From Calothrix sp. PCC 7103 (GTDB lineage Bacteria; Cyanobacteriota; Cyanobacteriia; Cyanobacteriales; Nostocaceae), in NCBI RefSeq assembly GCF_000331305.1, contig NZ_KB217478.1, positions 800,904 to 864,903 on the forward strand: 64,000 bases of DNA. Reading direction: 5' to 3'. The position numbers were made by a program, and so were the translations under genes. Shown in pieces: positions 7,991 to 16,974 of the stretch (its first letter is position 1; the number at the start of each line of letters is the position of its first letter). Below the pieces are notes generated by a model. The model did not search any database and was not told the DNA's origin. It saw only the letters and a list, made by a program, of their open reading frames with translations.

Positions 7991-9664
7991 TTAAGATTGG
8001 CTTTGACTTGATGGTATATCGAAACCACAGTTATAAATGGTACTAACCGAAATGTTATTACGTCCGTTCCGCTTTGATTGATAAAGTGCATTACGTGTTG
8101 CTTGGATTAATGTATTAGGTGAGATATCATTATCAATAAAAGTTGATGCAATTCCTAAACTTACAGTTAACATCGAAGCAGATAAACCAGACATGACTAA
8201 ATTATCGTGTGCAATTGCTAAATTCATAACTTGCTGACGGATAGTTTCGGCAATGTCAAAAGCGGTTTCCGGACTTCTTCCAGGAATAATTATACCAAAT
8301 TCTCCACCTCCAAAACGTGCAGTTCTAATAGTAAATGTACCGACGGAATAAAAGCTAATAGTGACATTATGAATAACATTAGCTACTTTTTGAATCGATG
8401 AGTTTCCTGATTCCCAACCTTTGTATTTATTATAAATTTTTAGATGGTCAATATCTAATAATATCAGAGATAAAGGCGCCTCTTCTTCAGGCAGCATTGA
8501 CCATACGTGATTTAAACTAGTTTCAAAATAGCGCTCATTACCAAGCGTTGTGATATAATCGGTATTAGATAGCTGTGCTAAATATTGATTGTCTTGTTGT
8601 AAATTTTTCATATACTGCCAGACATTGAGTTCTGCTAAATTCTGATAAGAAAAATATTTTCTATATAGCTCGCAGGAAAACGTACAATCTAAATTAGTTA
8701 TATTCACTAACCCTAAACTTTGTAATTTATAAGCTAAAAGATGATTTAATCTAGCTTTACCACCGTTATTAATCAACTGTTGAAGTGCAGCTGCAAGTTC
8801 GGGATTTTTTGTCACTTGAGCTAATAATCCGCGTAAATAAGTACTATAAATACCGCTAATCGTTGGCGCCTGTTCTAAGAGATAATTTAAAGCATTATCT
8901 GGATGAATAGCCAAATCATAAAGCGCAAGTCTAATTAAATAAGGATGTCCCCCTACTAAAGCATGTAGTTCAAAAGCATTACTCTTTCCAACCTTGCCTT
9001 CCCAGTTCAAACCATGCACGTTCGCTAGATGCTGTATCTGCTCAACTGTAAATTCTGGTAAGTTGACAGGTAATCCCACATTGAAAGGAGATTGGTTAAT
9101 GTTCAAATTTATGTAAATTTCCGTTGAATATACCAATATAAAGCGAAGTTGCTTAAAACCATCGTTATGCTTCGCTTCTTCATACCAAGAACGCAGTAAA
9201 GCTAAAAAATCTTGAGCAACAGTAGGATATTCAAACAAACGGTTGAGTTCATTCAAAACTAAAACGACTGGCTTATTTACTTGCTTAAGCAAATACTCTT
9301 GAAAATATATAGTACAATTTACCTTCTCCCCAATAAACTCATCATAGTATTCTTTTATCATCGAAGGTATATGCAACTGCTGACTAACATTGGCATTAAA
9401 CCATAATAAAAGCTTATTGAGAGAAGTAAAAATACCCTCTTCAGCTAATTGAAAGTCTAAATTAACTGTGTGGTAGGGAATTGTTTTAGCAGAAGCTAGC
9501 AAGCGAAGTACCAAAGAAGTTTTTCCTGTCTTCTGTGGTGACTTGATACGGATGAGACTTCCATCTTTGTGAAGTTCTTGATATATCAATTCTTCTAGAT
9601 GATTATGTCTAATGTAGAAAGGCGAATTTAGCGGTATAGGTTCCCAAGGTGTCTCTAAAGTCAT
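7991..9664 (-). CDS. AAA-like ATPase fused to a degenerate GGDEF domain
   Basis: 557 residues. Residues ~10-340 form a cyanobacterial AAA-like/STAND-type NTPase: Walker A SPQKTGKTS at 42-50, VVLVLNELNRLFE as the Walker B region, then a winged-helix-like part ending in FSCELYRKYFSYQNLAE. Residues ~380-535 are a GGDEF domain (LILLDIDHLKIYNKYKGW). Its signature reads RFGGGEF (452-456 GGGEF) instead of GGDEF or GGEEF, and the following GH..GD motif is GW..GN. Because the third signature position helps bind metal, cyclic-di-GMP synthesis is probably lost and the domain may be a GTP sensor. No membrane segment is seen. It lies downstream of, and on the same strand as, the broken WD40 gene. Confidence 0.85.
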   Translation of the reverse strand: MTLETPWEPIPLNSPFYIRHNHLEELIYQELHKDGSLIRIKSPQKTGKTSLVLRLLASAKTIPYHTVNLDFQLAEEGIFTSLNKLLLWFNANVSQQLHIPSMIKEYYDEFIGEKVNCTIYFQEYLLKQVNKPVVLVLNELNRLFEYPTVAQDFLALLRSWYEEAKHNDGFKQLRFILVYSTEIYINLNINQSPFNVGLPVNLPEFTVEQIQHLANVHGLNWEGKVGKSNAFELHALVGGHPYLIRLALYDLAIHPDNALNYLLEQAPTISGIYSTYLRGLLAQVTKNPELAAALQQLINNGGKARLNHLLAYKLQSLGLVNITNLDCTFSCELYRKYFSYQNLAELNVWQYMKNLQQDNQYLAQLSNTDYITTLGNERYFETSLNHVWSMLPEEEAPLSLILLDIDHLKIYNKYKGWESGNSSIQKVANVIHNVTISFYSVGTFTIRTARFGGGEFGIIIPGRSPETAFDIAETIRQQVMNLAIAHDNLVMSGLSASMLTVSLGIASTFIDNDISPNTLIQATRNALYQSKRNGRNNISVSTIYNCGFDIPSSQSQS

Positions 9665-9852
9665 TTTTGGTATTGTTTGTATTAAAAGTTAGTTTATATA
9701 AAACTTATCAATGACAAATATTACAGTTTAATAGTATATTTTACAACTTTAATTTATATCATGTCATAGCTTGGCAGTTATACGAAGTTTAACTGCCATA
9801 AAATATTATAAAGCTTCTTAAAGTAACATTTATTACAAAGACGCGCTTCTCA

Positions 9853-11649
9853 TTAGTTTGATAATACTTCCTTACCAATATCATCGCACAGGCGCCTGTC
9901 TTCTTCTTGAACTTCCGCGTTTGTTATGAGATAATCGCCTACCCAGCTACAAGCACGTTGTAACAAGTCTAAATTTAAAATGTGCTTAACATTCCATAAA
10001 ATAGCCTTTTGGTCATCACTTGATGAAATTAGGTAATGGGCATCAGAACTAAAATCAACTGTCCAAACCGTAGATTCATGTCCAGTGAGAGTTTTCAGTA
10101 AAGTTCCGTCTCGGTTCCAGAGTTTGATAGTGTTTTGCCAAGTTGCTGCCGCTATTATCTTACCATCAGGACTAAATTCAATTCTGCTGAAGGTACTTTT
10201 ATTATCTTTGATAGTTTTGACAATAGTGCCATCTATATTCCAAAATTTGATGGTTCCGTCTAAACTCGATGAGGCAATTATATTTTCTTTTGGAGAGAAA
10301 CTAAGCCCCCAAATAGGGGCATTATGAGCTTCAAAACTTTTATAGATGCTAAACTTCCCCATTTGGTCTCGCTTCCATAGAGCAAGTGTACCATCAGAAG
10401 ACGTTGAGCCAATCAAATTACCATCTGGACTAAATTTAACTGTTGTGACTCTAGAACGATGTCCTTTTAGGGTAGCAACCAAACTTCCATCTAACTTCCA
10501 CAACTTAACACTATTGTCATCACTTCCTGATGCTATGGTTTGACCGTCAGGGCTAAATGCTATTGTTAGTATTAATGCATCATGTGCCTTAAAAGCTTTT
10601 AACCTGGATAAGGATTTATCTATTCTCGGTTGCCAAAGTTCTATACTGCCATCCTCAGTTCCTACAGCAATATTGTTTCCATCCGAACTATATGCAATTG
10701 TTGCAAGTGAGGCACCTTGACTTTTGATACTTTGTAGCAATATGTTATCTTTTTTATACAGGCTAATCGACCGTTCTGCATCAGCAAAAGCAATAATATT
10801 ACCATCTGGGCTAAAAGCAGGAAATAAAACGGTATTATTCTGACTATAGAAAACGGTTGATAAGCCAGGGTGAACTTTCCACAGTTTGACTGAACCATCT
10901 ATACTTGCTGAAGCTACTACATCATTATTTGTATTAATTGCAACATCTAATATCTTGCCGTTATGCTTTGCCAAGGTTTTGATTAAAATACCATTTGGTC
11001 TCCAAACTTTAATAGTCTTGTCTGAACCAGCAGAAACAATCATCTGGCCATCATGGCTAAAACTTACTGTTAATACCCCAGCTTCATGTCCTTTAAGAGT
11101 GCCAATATTAGTTCCATCTAGGCGCCACAATTTTACTGTTTTATCTTCACTGGCAGAAGCAATCATTTTGCCGTCTGGACTAAAAGCAACATGTGCAATT
11201 GAAGATGAATGACCTTTTATAGTTTTAAAGACACTATATCCCGTTTTATTTTTTTTCCAAAGTTTGATTGTTCTATCAAAGCTTGTAGTTGCAATTATAC
11301 TAGCATCTGAGTTAAAGGTAATACTTGAAATTACAGCATTATGACCTTTTAAAGTTCCAATATTGCACTTTATTTCTTGGCAGCTATTATCTAAATTCCA
11401 AAGCTTAATTAATCTGTCAGAACCCACAGATGCAAGTATTTTACTATCAGGACTAAAGGCAATATCCCAAATAGCACCTTGATGCGCTTTAAATGTTTTT
11501 ATGAAAGTTCCATCTAAATTCCATAGTTTTATAGCACCATCAAAACTTGCTGATGCAATAATTTTAGCATCTGGACTAAATCTAACTTTCCATACTGTAG
11601 AATCATGAGCCTTAATAGTTTTAAAATTGGTGCCATTTAATTTCCACAA
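9853..11649 (-). CDS. Surviving WD40 part of a broken AAA-like/WD40 protein
   Basis: The longest open stretch encodes about 598 residues of WD40 repeats, each with the SPDGKIIASASxDxTIKLW-type pattern; I count 13 repeats here. A fourteenth lies just upstream in the same frame (IATGGADKTIRLW), which would complete two seven-bladed propellers. The only start codon available in this stretch is a TTG inside that first repeat, so independent translation would break the first propeller. This argues that the segment is the C-terminal part of a longer gene rather than a gene of its own. See the pseudogene entry spanning 9853-12145. Confidence 0.5.
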   Translation of the reverse strand: MWKLNGTNFKTIKAHDSTVWKVRFSPDAKIIASASFDGAIKLWNLDGTFIKTFKAHQGAIWDIAFSPDSKILASVGSDRLIKLWNLDNSCQEIKCNIGTLKGHNAVISSITFNSDASIIATTSFDRTIKLWKKNKTGYSVFKTIKGHSSSIAHVAFSPDGKMIASASEDKTVKLWRLDGTNIGTLKGHEAGVLTVSFSHDGQMIVSAGSDKTIKVWRPNGILIKTLAKHNGKILDVAINTNNDVVASASIDGSVKLWKVHPGLSTVFYSQNNTVLFPAFSPDGNIIAFADAERSISLYKKDNILLQSIKSQGASLATIAYSSDGNNIAVGTEDGSIELWQPRIDKSLSRLKAFKAHDALILTIAFSPDGQTIASGSDDNSVKLWKLDGSLVATLKGHRSRVTTVKFSPDGNLIGSTSSDGTLALWKRDQMGKFSIYKSFEAHNAPIWGLSFSPKENIIASSSLDGTIKFWNIDGTIVKTIKDNKSTFSRIEFSPDGKIIAAATWQNTIKLWNRDGTLLKTLTGHESTVWTVDFSSDAHYLISSSDDQKAILWNVKHILNLDLLQRACSWVGDYLITNAEVQEEDRRLCDDIGKEVLSN

Positions 11650-12145
11650 TCTTATAGTTTTATCGGCGCCACCTGTGGCAATAATTTGATTATCGGGACT
11701 AATAGCTACTGTTGCAACTCCGCTTTTATGTCCTATTAACTTATTATATTCACTAACTCCATAAACAGTTTGTTCTAAAACAGATTCAACTTTTTTTTAA
11801 ATTCCTGAATCTATATAGTTATGTTGTTGTATTTTTCGCTTTGCCTTAATTGCTGCTAACAACGCATTTAATTCTTGATTCGATGCAAAAATCGCATCAG
11901 CAGAAAGTGTAAGTGCTTTTATTTCATTTTGTACTGATTGACGATATTGCAACCAAGTTGTTATACCTAAAGTAGTAGACACTGCAAAGGCGCCACTTAT
12001 AGCTAAAAGTAATAATTTTTGTAATGACGTAGGTGAATTTTCCAGCTTTCAAAGTTTCGTAAATTTCTTGATCTGCCTGACGTACTACGTAACTAGGTGC
12101 ATCGCGACCCAAACTACCACCGAGATGATAATGGTATTCGTTCAT
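9853..12145 (-). pseudogene. Degraded AAA-like NTPase/WD40 protein gene (deletion plus in-frame stop)
   Basis: Three pieces of one family lie in order on the minus strand. First, from an ATG at 12143-12145: MNEYHYHLGGSLGRDAP followed by SYVVRQADQEIYETLKAGKF, the standard opening of cyanobacterial AAA-like/WD40 proteins. Second, in another frame (about 12035-11800): a membrane helix SLQKLLLLAISGAFAVSTTL and then EIKALTLSADAIFASNQELN, the standard segment just before the propellers. The whole NTPase core between them, normally several hundred residues with a Walker A motif, is missing. Third, the WD40 region follows in the same frame as piece two, but after a TAA at 11797-11799. One large deletion with frame loss and one nonsense codon therefore explain the locus. 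GGCGCC sites remain in the pieces, so decay is probably recent. Confidence 0.8.
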
Positions 12146-12364
12146 ATAAATTAACCACTCAAGAATTATAAGTTAATTGAATATTATTTACTTTAAAAAT
12201 GTTTTTTTATCAATAGCATCGCGTAAAGTTGAATATTTTGTAGTCGTTGTTTTTAGTTTTTAAGTAATTATTATTTGTGTTGAACGGTAAACCACACCTA
12301 CTATTGACCCTTAAGACTTTACAATTAGTTACAGTGTGTATTAAGAAATGATAAGAGGCTCTTC

Positions 12365-13267
12365 ATGGCAGACCAATTAATTCGCGCGACAGCGGCAGAT
12401 GGGGGAATTAGAGCAGTTGGTGCGATTACTACACGTTTAACCGATGAAGCACGCAGGCGCCACAAATTATCACCAGAAGCGACGGCAGCATTGGGTCGGT
12501 CGATGACTGCGGGCTTGCTAATGGCTTCGAGTATGAAACGACCTGGGTCGCGCGTAAATTTGAGAATTAGAGGTGATGGGCCTTTAGGTGGTTTGTTGGT
12601 TGATGCTGGTTTAGATGGTACGGTGCGAGGGTACGTAAATAATCCTGATGTAGAATTACCTCCTAACCCTAGGGGAAAATTAGATGTGGGTGGCGCCGTT
12701 GGTAAAGGTTTTCTTTATGTTGTGCGCGATATTGGGTTCGGGTATCCTTATTCGAGTACTGTAGAATTAGTATCAGGAGAAATCGGCGAAGATGTTGCTC
12801 ATTATTTGGTAACTTCCGAGCAAACCCCTTCCGGATTAATGGTAGGTGTGTTTGTAGATTCGAGTGGAGTTACAGCATCAGGAGGATTGCTTGTACAGGT
12901 TTTGCCGAAAGCTGCGCGTGATGAAGCACTGGTAGAAACTTTAGAGTCGCGAATGATGGCGCTTAGAGAGTTTACGCCATTGCTGCAAGCAGGTAAAACT
13001 TTACCAGAAATTTTTCAAGATTTGCTGGGAGATATGGGACTCTTTATTTTCCCTGAAACTCAAATGCTTCGCTTCCACTGTGGTTGCTCGTTTGAACGTG
13101 TGCTTGGCGCCTTAAAATTGTTAGGGGAAACTGAATTGGAGGACATGATTGTTAAAGACAATGGCGCCGAGGTTACGTGTGAGTTTTGCGGCACAGTATA
13201 CCAAGCAAGTATTGACGACTTGGCAAGTGTAATCAGTAATTTGCAAGCTGAATCATCTGCTTCGTAA
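12365..13267 (+). CDS. hslO: Redox-regulated chaperone Hsp33
   Basis: 300 residues, the usual length of HslO/Hsp33, a cytoplasmic holdase activated by oxidation. The N-terminal domain carries family features (AALGRSMTAGLLMASSMK, then GGLLVDAG and VRGYVNNP). The C-terminal zinc switch is intact: Cys239 and Cys241 (CGC) with Cys272 and Cys275 (CEFC). Disulfide formation and zinc loss at these cysteines unfold the linker and expose the substrate-binding surface (family knowledge). It starts at ATG 12365 and is separated by 156 bases from the next rightward gene, so co-transcription is possible but not shown. Confidence 0.95.
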   Translation: MADQLIRATAADGGIRAVGAITTRLTDEARRRHKLSPEATAALGRSMTAGLLMASSMKRPGSRVNLRIRGDGPLGGLLVDAGLDGTVRGYVNNPDVELPPNPRGKLDVGGAVGKGFLYVVRDIGFGYPYSSTVELVSGEIGEDVAHYLVTSEQTPSGLMVGVFVDSSGVTASGGLLVQVLPKAARDEALVETLESRMMALREFTPLLQAGKTLPEIFQDLLGDMGLFIFPETQMLRFHCGCSFERVLGALKLLGETELEDMIVKDNGAEVTCEFCGTVYQASIDDLASVISNLQAESSAS

Positions 13268-13423
13268 AGGTATAAAATGGGACTGTAAAAAATGTATCTT
13301 CATGATATATGTGGATAAAAGATGGTGCAGAAGCTAGCTTTTTCTCAACGGGGAAGTTACTATGGCAACAACGCAAGTTTCGTGATTAAAACGAATCGCT
13401 GTAAAATTACTATGGTGTGAGCA

Positions 13424-15535
13424 ATGACGACAGAACGGGATATTCCAGAAAGTTGGTCGCGTACCACAGGAAACGAGTCAGAAAACATGACCCAACTATC
13501 CCGGCAACGGCAACCCTCTGACCAAAAAGCGTCAAATGTCCCAGGTACAAATTCAAACTCAAAGTCTGTGAAGCAGCAACAAGCGAGTAAATCCAAACAA
13601 GTGACACCATCACGTCAACCAAAGCGCGGGGAAAATTCCCGCCAAACTGACGGTCAGTTGCTCAAAGAGGCAGAATCATCTACAGAGTGGAAATTGCCGC
13701 GTTGGACAAAAAGTTGGGTGCTATGGACTGGTTTGTTGGCTTTTGTACCAGGTACTATAGCTTTTATGTCTATGGCAATACTGTTGAAACTGCCTGCAGC
13801 ACCCAACTGTCCATCAATTTTTTGGCCCCTCGCGAGTGCTTCGGTACGTTTACACTGCGCTCAAGTGGCAGCCTCCAAAAATAATGTAGAAGATTTGCTG
13901 CAAGCTATTAACCTTGTTAAGCAATTGCCATCCAACCATCCCTTACGTGCTGAGGTAGACCGTTATCTTGAAGAATGGTCGCGGGATGTTTTACGATTAG
14001 CGGACACTAGCTTTCAGGAAGGCAAATTGGATGAAGCTATTGCCACTGCTAACCGTATCCCATCTGACATGCCAGCGTACAAAATCGTTAAAGACAAAAT
14101 CGAGCAATGGCGTTCGATTTGGTCAAAAGGCGAAGAAATCTACAAACAAGCCGAAGAGGGAATGCGTAACGCGCGCTGGCAACAAGCGTTTATGGATGCT
14201 TCTCGCTTACTGCGCGTGAACAATAAGTTTTGGCAAACTACCAAGTATCAGCAATTAAATAACCTGATTACTAAGTCTCGTGAAGATGGTGAAAAGTTAG
14301 CCAAAGCTGAAGATTTAGCTAAAAACGGTAATATTGATAATTTGAAAAAAGCTATCAAGCTAGCAGAGTCAGTAACTGCTGATAGCTACATGTACCAAAA
14401 AGCACAAGAAGCTATTCCGCTGTTTGGGCGCCAAATGCTGGATATTGCCCAGAAAAGGCTTGATAGTCAAGATGCTGATGAAGCAATTTCGATTGCTCAA
14501 CAAATACCGACTAACGCCAACTTACAAACAGAAACTGAAGATTTCATCGCCATCGCCGAAGCACAGCGTAATGCTTGGATTGGTACTACGTCCGGCTTAG
14601 AGGCAGCGATTGCCCAAGCACAACAAATCAGTCCAAACCGTGCAGTATATCAAAAAGCACAGGGTTTAATAGCTCGGTGGCAGTTAGAAATACAGGACGT
14701 AACCCGTTTAGACAAAGCCCGTACACTTGCTACACAAGGAACAGTAACTGATTTAACAGCGGCAATAGCTGAGGCACAATTAGTACCAACCAGTAATCCG
14801 CGTGCGAGAGAAGCTCGTAGAGAAATAAATCGTTGGGTAGGGCAAATTCAAACAATTGAAGACCGTCCATTTTTAGACCGTGCCGAACAGTTAGCGCTGG
14901 TGCAAGATGCAGGTTCACTACAAGCAGCAATAGCCGAAGCAAGTCAAATTCGTCGTGGACGGGCATTATATCCAGAAGCACGCAAACGAATTTCTGAATG
15001 GACAGCAATAATACAACGCGCTCAAGACCAGCCTTATTTAGACCGTGCGCGTGAATTGGCTAGTAGCGGCGATTTATCGGCAGCAATTCAAACAGCGAGC
15101 CAAATAACAGGAAATAGGGCATTATCAAATGAAGCTGAAGCAGCAATAGGTGACTGGCAAGGACAAGTAAATGCACGTCAAGACTGGAAGCAAGCAAGGG
15201 AAGTAGCGTTACAAGGAACACCAGAAGCACTCGCTCAAGCAATTCGTCTAGCGAAGAGAGTGCCAGAAAGTAGCTTATTACGTAACGACGTCAACCCAGC
15301 AATTGACCAGTGGAGTCAGCAAATATTAGATATTGCCCGTACCCAGAGCCAATCTGACCTAGGACGCGCCATAGAAACAGCACGCTTAATTCCACGTGGA
15401 ACAGCAGCACATAGCTCTGCACGCGACCAAATACGTACATGGCGTGAATATCTCAACCCAGAACCACCACCACAACCCGAACCGCAGCAAACCGAACAAT
15501 CACAAAATACTACCACCACTACAAACGAGTTATAA
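13424..15535 (+). CDS. Membrane-anchored protein with about ten TPR-like helical repeats
   Basis: 703 residues. A disordered basic N-terminus (residues 1-90, rich in S, Q, K) precedes one membrane helix at about 98-121 (SWVLWTGLLAFVPGTIAFMS). From ~150 to 680 the sequence is built of repeats of about 55-65 residues with the shape LDRARELA...LQAAIAEASQI...ALYPEARKRISEW, i.e. pairs of helices ending in a conserved tryptophan. The tail is Pro/Gln/Thr-rich (PEPPPQPEPQQTEQ). I recall similar cyanobacterial proteins being labelled as segregation-ATPase-like, but no ATP-binding motif is visible. The repeats probably make a periplasmic or cytoplasmic scaffold; the function is unknown. Confidence 0.8.
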   Translation: MTTERDIPESWSRTTGNESENMTQLSRQRQPSDQKASNVPGTNSNSKSVKQQQASKSKQVTPSRQPKRGENSRQTDGQLLKEAESSTEWKLPRWTKSWVLWTGLLAFVPGTIAFMSMAILLKLPAAPNCPSIFWPLASASVRLHCAQVAASKNNVEDLLQAINLVKQLPSNHPLRAEVDRYLEEWSRDVLRLADTSFQEGKLDEAIATANRIPSDMPAYKIVKDKIEQWRSIWSKGEEIYKQAEEGMRNARWQQAFMDASRLLRVNNKFWQTTKYQQLNNLITKSREDGEKLAKAEDLAKNGNIDNLKKAIKLAESVTADSYMYQKAQEAIPLFGRQMLDIAQKRLDSQDADEAISIAQQIPTNANLQTETEDFIAIAEAQRNAWIGTTSGLEAAIAQAQQISPNRAVYQKAQGLIARWQLEIQDVTRLDKARTLATQGTVTDLTAAIAEAQLVPTSNPRAREARREINRWVGQIQTIEDRPFLDRAEQLALVQDAGSLQAAIAEASQIRRGRALYPEARKRISEWTAIIQRAQDQPYLDRARELASSGDLSAAIQTASQITGNRALSNEAEAAIGDWQGQVNARQDWKQAREVALQGTPEALAQAIRLAKRVPESSLLRNDVNPAIDQWSQQILDIARTQSQSDLGRAIETARLIPRGTAAHSSARDQIRTWREYLNPEPPPQPEPQQTEQSQNTTTTTNEL

Positions 15536-15565
15536 GATTCTCCTTTTAATCTTTTTTTAGAAGCT

Positions 15566-15598
15566 AAAGGGCATGGCATTTCGCTTTGCCCTTTATTG
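15566..15598 (+). terminator. Probable terminator of the 703-residue protein gene
   Basis: AAAGGGC at 15566-15572 pairs with GCCCTTT at 15588-15594, followed by ATTG. The stem is perfect over seven bases with a 15-base loop, and lies about 30 bases after the stop codon. The U-run is weak, so the call is moderate. Confidence 0.45.
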
Positions 15599-15626
15599 TT
15601 AAACTATCTTTCAAGGAGATTTTTAG

Positions 15627-15764
15627 ATGGCTACAACTATTGGTGTCGTCAAACCTATTAGCCAAATGCATTTTGCACCTGGTAGTGTTGTCACTATCCC
15701 TAATGTCACCTGGCAGAAGAATTTGAAGCAACGCTCGCTAATGTTAAATTTTAATACAATATAA
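15627..15764 (+). pseudogene. Uma2-type (DUF820) endonuclease N-terminal remnant
   Basis: An AAGGAG ribosome-binding site precedes ATG 15627. The frame starts MATTIGVVKPISQMHFAPG and VVTIPNVTWQ, then continues as unrelated residues and stops after 45 codons. In another frame, right after NVTWQ, the text reads EEFEATLANVKF and stops. NVxWEEFEAxL is the typical opening of Uma2-family proteins, common in multiple copies in cyanobacteria. A frameshift plus loss of the remaining ~150 residues accounts for this. Confidence 0.55.
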
Positions 15765-15880
15765 TATAGTACTAATAATTTTGGCGCGTCAGAATTATTA
15801 AATCTTTAGTATACTTTTAATCCTAATAACTCAGCATCCCTTAACCTATACTTCCATTAACCTACTTTTTCCTCAAAACT

Positions 15881-16504
15881 ATGAAAAAGTTAATACCGTT
15901 TATTTTGGGTGCGACTTTGGTAGTAAACACAGTTGGTTGTAGTTCTCCTAAAGATACAACCATCAGTGACAGCACAGCAAATACCAAACTTGCCACTAAT
16001 AATAATAATAAAGCTCAACCAATTGTTGCGGCTGGTACAACATTCGATACAAATCTTCAACAAGAAATAACAACTGGAAAAAACCGCGAAAACGACACAT
16101 TCCAATTAAAAGTGAAGAGTAGTAATCCAGTTCTCAAAGATGGAATAATTGAAGGACATATTGAGAACGTCAATAAAGCAGCCAAAGGTAAAAAAGCCAA
16201 GTTGAACCTAGTGTTCGACGGTATTGTATTAAAAAATGGTGCCAAATTACCCATAGACGCAAGCTTAGTCAACACTCAAATCGAAACAAAAACCAAAGGT
16301 AAATTCTTACAAAACGCTGGAATCATTTTAGGAGGCGCCGCAGCAGGTCGCTTTCTTGGTAACAAAGCTAACTTTAAACACGGAGGACTAGCAGGAGGCG
16401 CCGCAGCAACAGCGTATGTTTTATCAAGTCCAGGAGGAGAAGTAGTTCTTAAAAGGGGAACCAACGTTAAATTAAAATTAAAAACTCCACTTAGCAATTC
16501 TTAG
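15881..16504 (+). CDS. Lipoprotein with C-terminal glycine-zipper segment
   Basis: 207 residues. The N-terminus is a lipoprotein signal: MKKLIPFILGATLVV and a lipobox-like TVGC with Cys20. A Thr/Asn-rich linker follows, then a beta-rich domain (residues ~45-150) with many alternating charged and hydrophobic positions. Residues ~145-185 are glycine- and alanine-rich (GIILGGAAAGRFLG, then GGLAGGAAATAYVL), a glycine-zipper-like membrane-active segment. The end is VKLKLKTPLSNS. I do not recognise a named family; the product is probably anchored in a membrane facing the periplasm. Confidence 0.7.
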   Translation: MKKLIPFILGATLVVNTVGCSSPKDTTISDSTANTKLATNNNNKAQPIVAAGTTFDTNLQQEITTGKNRENDTFQLKVKSSNPVLKDGIIEGHIENVNKAAKGKKAKLNLVFDGIVLKNGAKLPIDASLVNTQIETKTKGKFLQNAGIILGGAAAGRFLGNKANFKHGGLAGGAAATAYVLSSPGGEVVLKRGTNVKLKLKTPLSNS

Positions 16505-16520
16505 TAAAATTTAAATTTCC

Positions 16521-16710
16521 CTACATTGTCATGCTGAACGTAGTGAAGCATCTAAATATACACATAAACCCAAGATTCTACCCTACCCTACCCTACCCTT
16601 CGGGAAAACTCCGTTTACGGGATATCTTCGATAACGGGAAAACTACCCTGCGGGAAAACTTCGTTTACGTTTACGTTTACGTTTACGCTACGCTCAGAAT
16701 GACATTGTAG
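16521..16710. repeat. MITE-like 190-base element with 23-base inverted ends and internal tandem repeats
   Basis: The left end 16521-16543 and the right end 16688-16710 are inverted copies that agree at 20 of 23 positions (core TGTCAT-CTGA-CGTAG). Between them lie CTACC-CTACC-type repeats (16578-16600), three related blocks with CGGGAAAACT(T/C)CGTTTACG, and a perfect period-6 run of CGTTTA (16661-16685). Related inner sequences recur at 17719-17768 and 20943-20992. It encodes nothing evident. It is bounded on the right by the stop of a small minus-strand gene. Confidence 0.65.
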
Positions 16711-16711
16711 T

Positions 16712-16933
16712 TTATGATTCTAGAACTTCTCGGCAATAGAATTGTACTAAATTTTCCAACTTTTCCTGTGGACAACATTCAATTAAAGCTTCAAACACTT
16801 CAACAAGCTTTGCAGCATCTTCTCCCAAAGTTGGACTTAAGCTCCAAATATCTTCTATCCATTCATGAGGACGGTCGGTATCAAAAATAAGACGTTCGAG
16901 TAATTTTTTTGCTTCAGTTTTTGATAGTGACAT
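16712..16933 (-). CDS. Small conserved-looking hypothetical protein
   Basis: 73 residues, acidic and probably all helical (MSLSKTEAKKLLERLIFDTD, EWIEDIWSLSPTLGEDAAKL, ending FYCREVLES). No motif or membrane segment is recognised. It sits 41 bases downstream of the kelch-like gene on the same strand and may be co-transcribed with it. Codon use looks like the neighbours. Confidence 0.5.
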   Translation of the reverse strand: MSLSKTEAKKLLERLIFDTDRPHEWIEDIWSLSPTLGEDAAKLVEVFEALIECCPQEKLENLVQFYCREVLES

Positions 16934-16974
16934 AAGTTTTATGTGTAGTGATGTGTACCTCTGATGTATAATGT

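Noticed and set aside
10662-10898. 78-codon minus-strand frame inside the WD40 remnant
   Set aside because: Overlaps the WD40 repeats in another frame and is made of repeat-derived residues.
14730-15242. Leucine-rich minus-strand frames inside the 703-residue protein gene
   Set aside because: They mirror the repeat structure of the real gene; no independent evidence.
16578-16690. CRISPR array or centromere-like repeats
   Set aside because: The repeat units are 5-6 bases in tandem, with no regular spacers.
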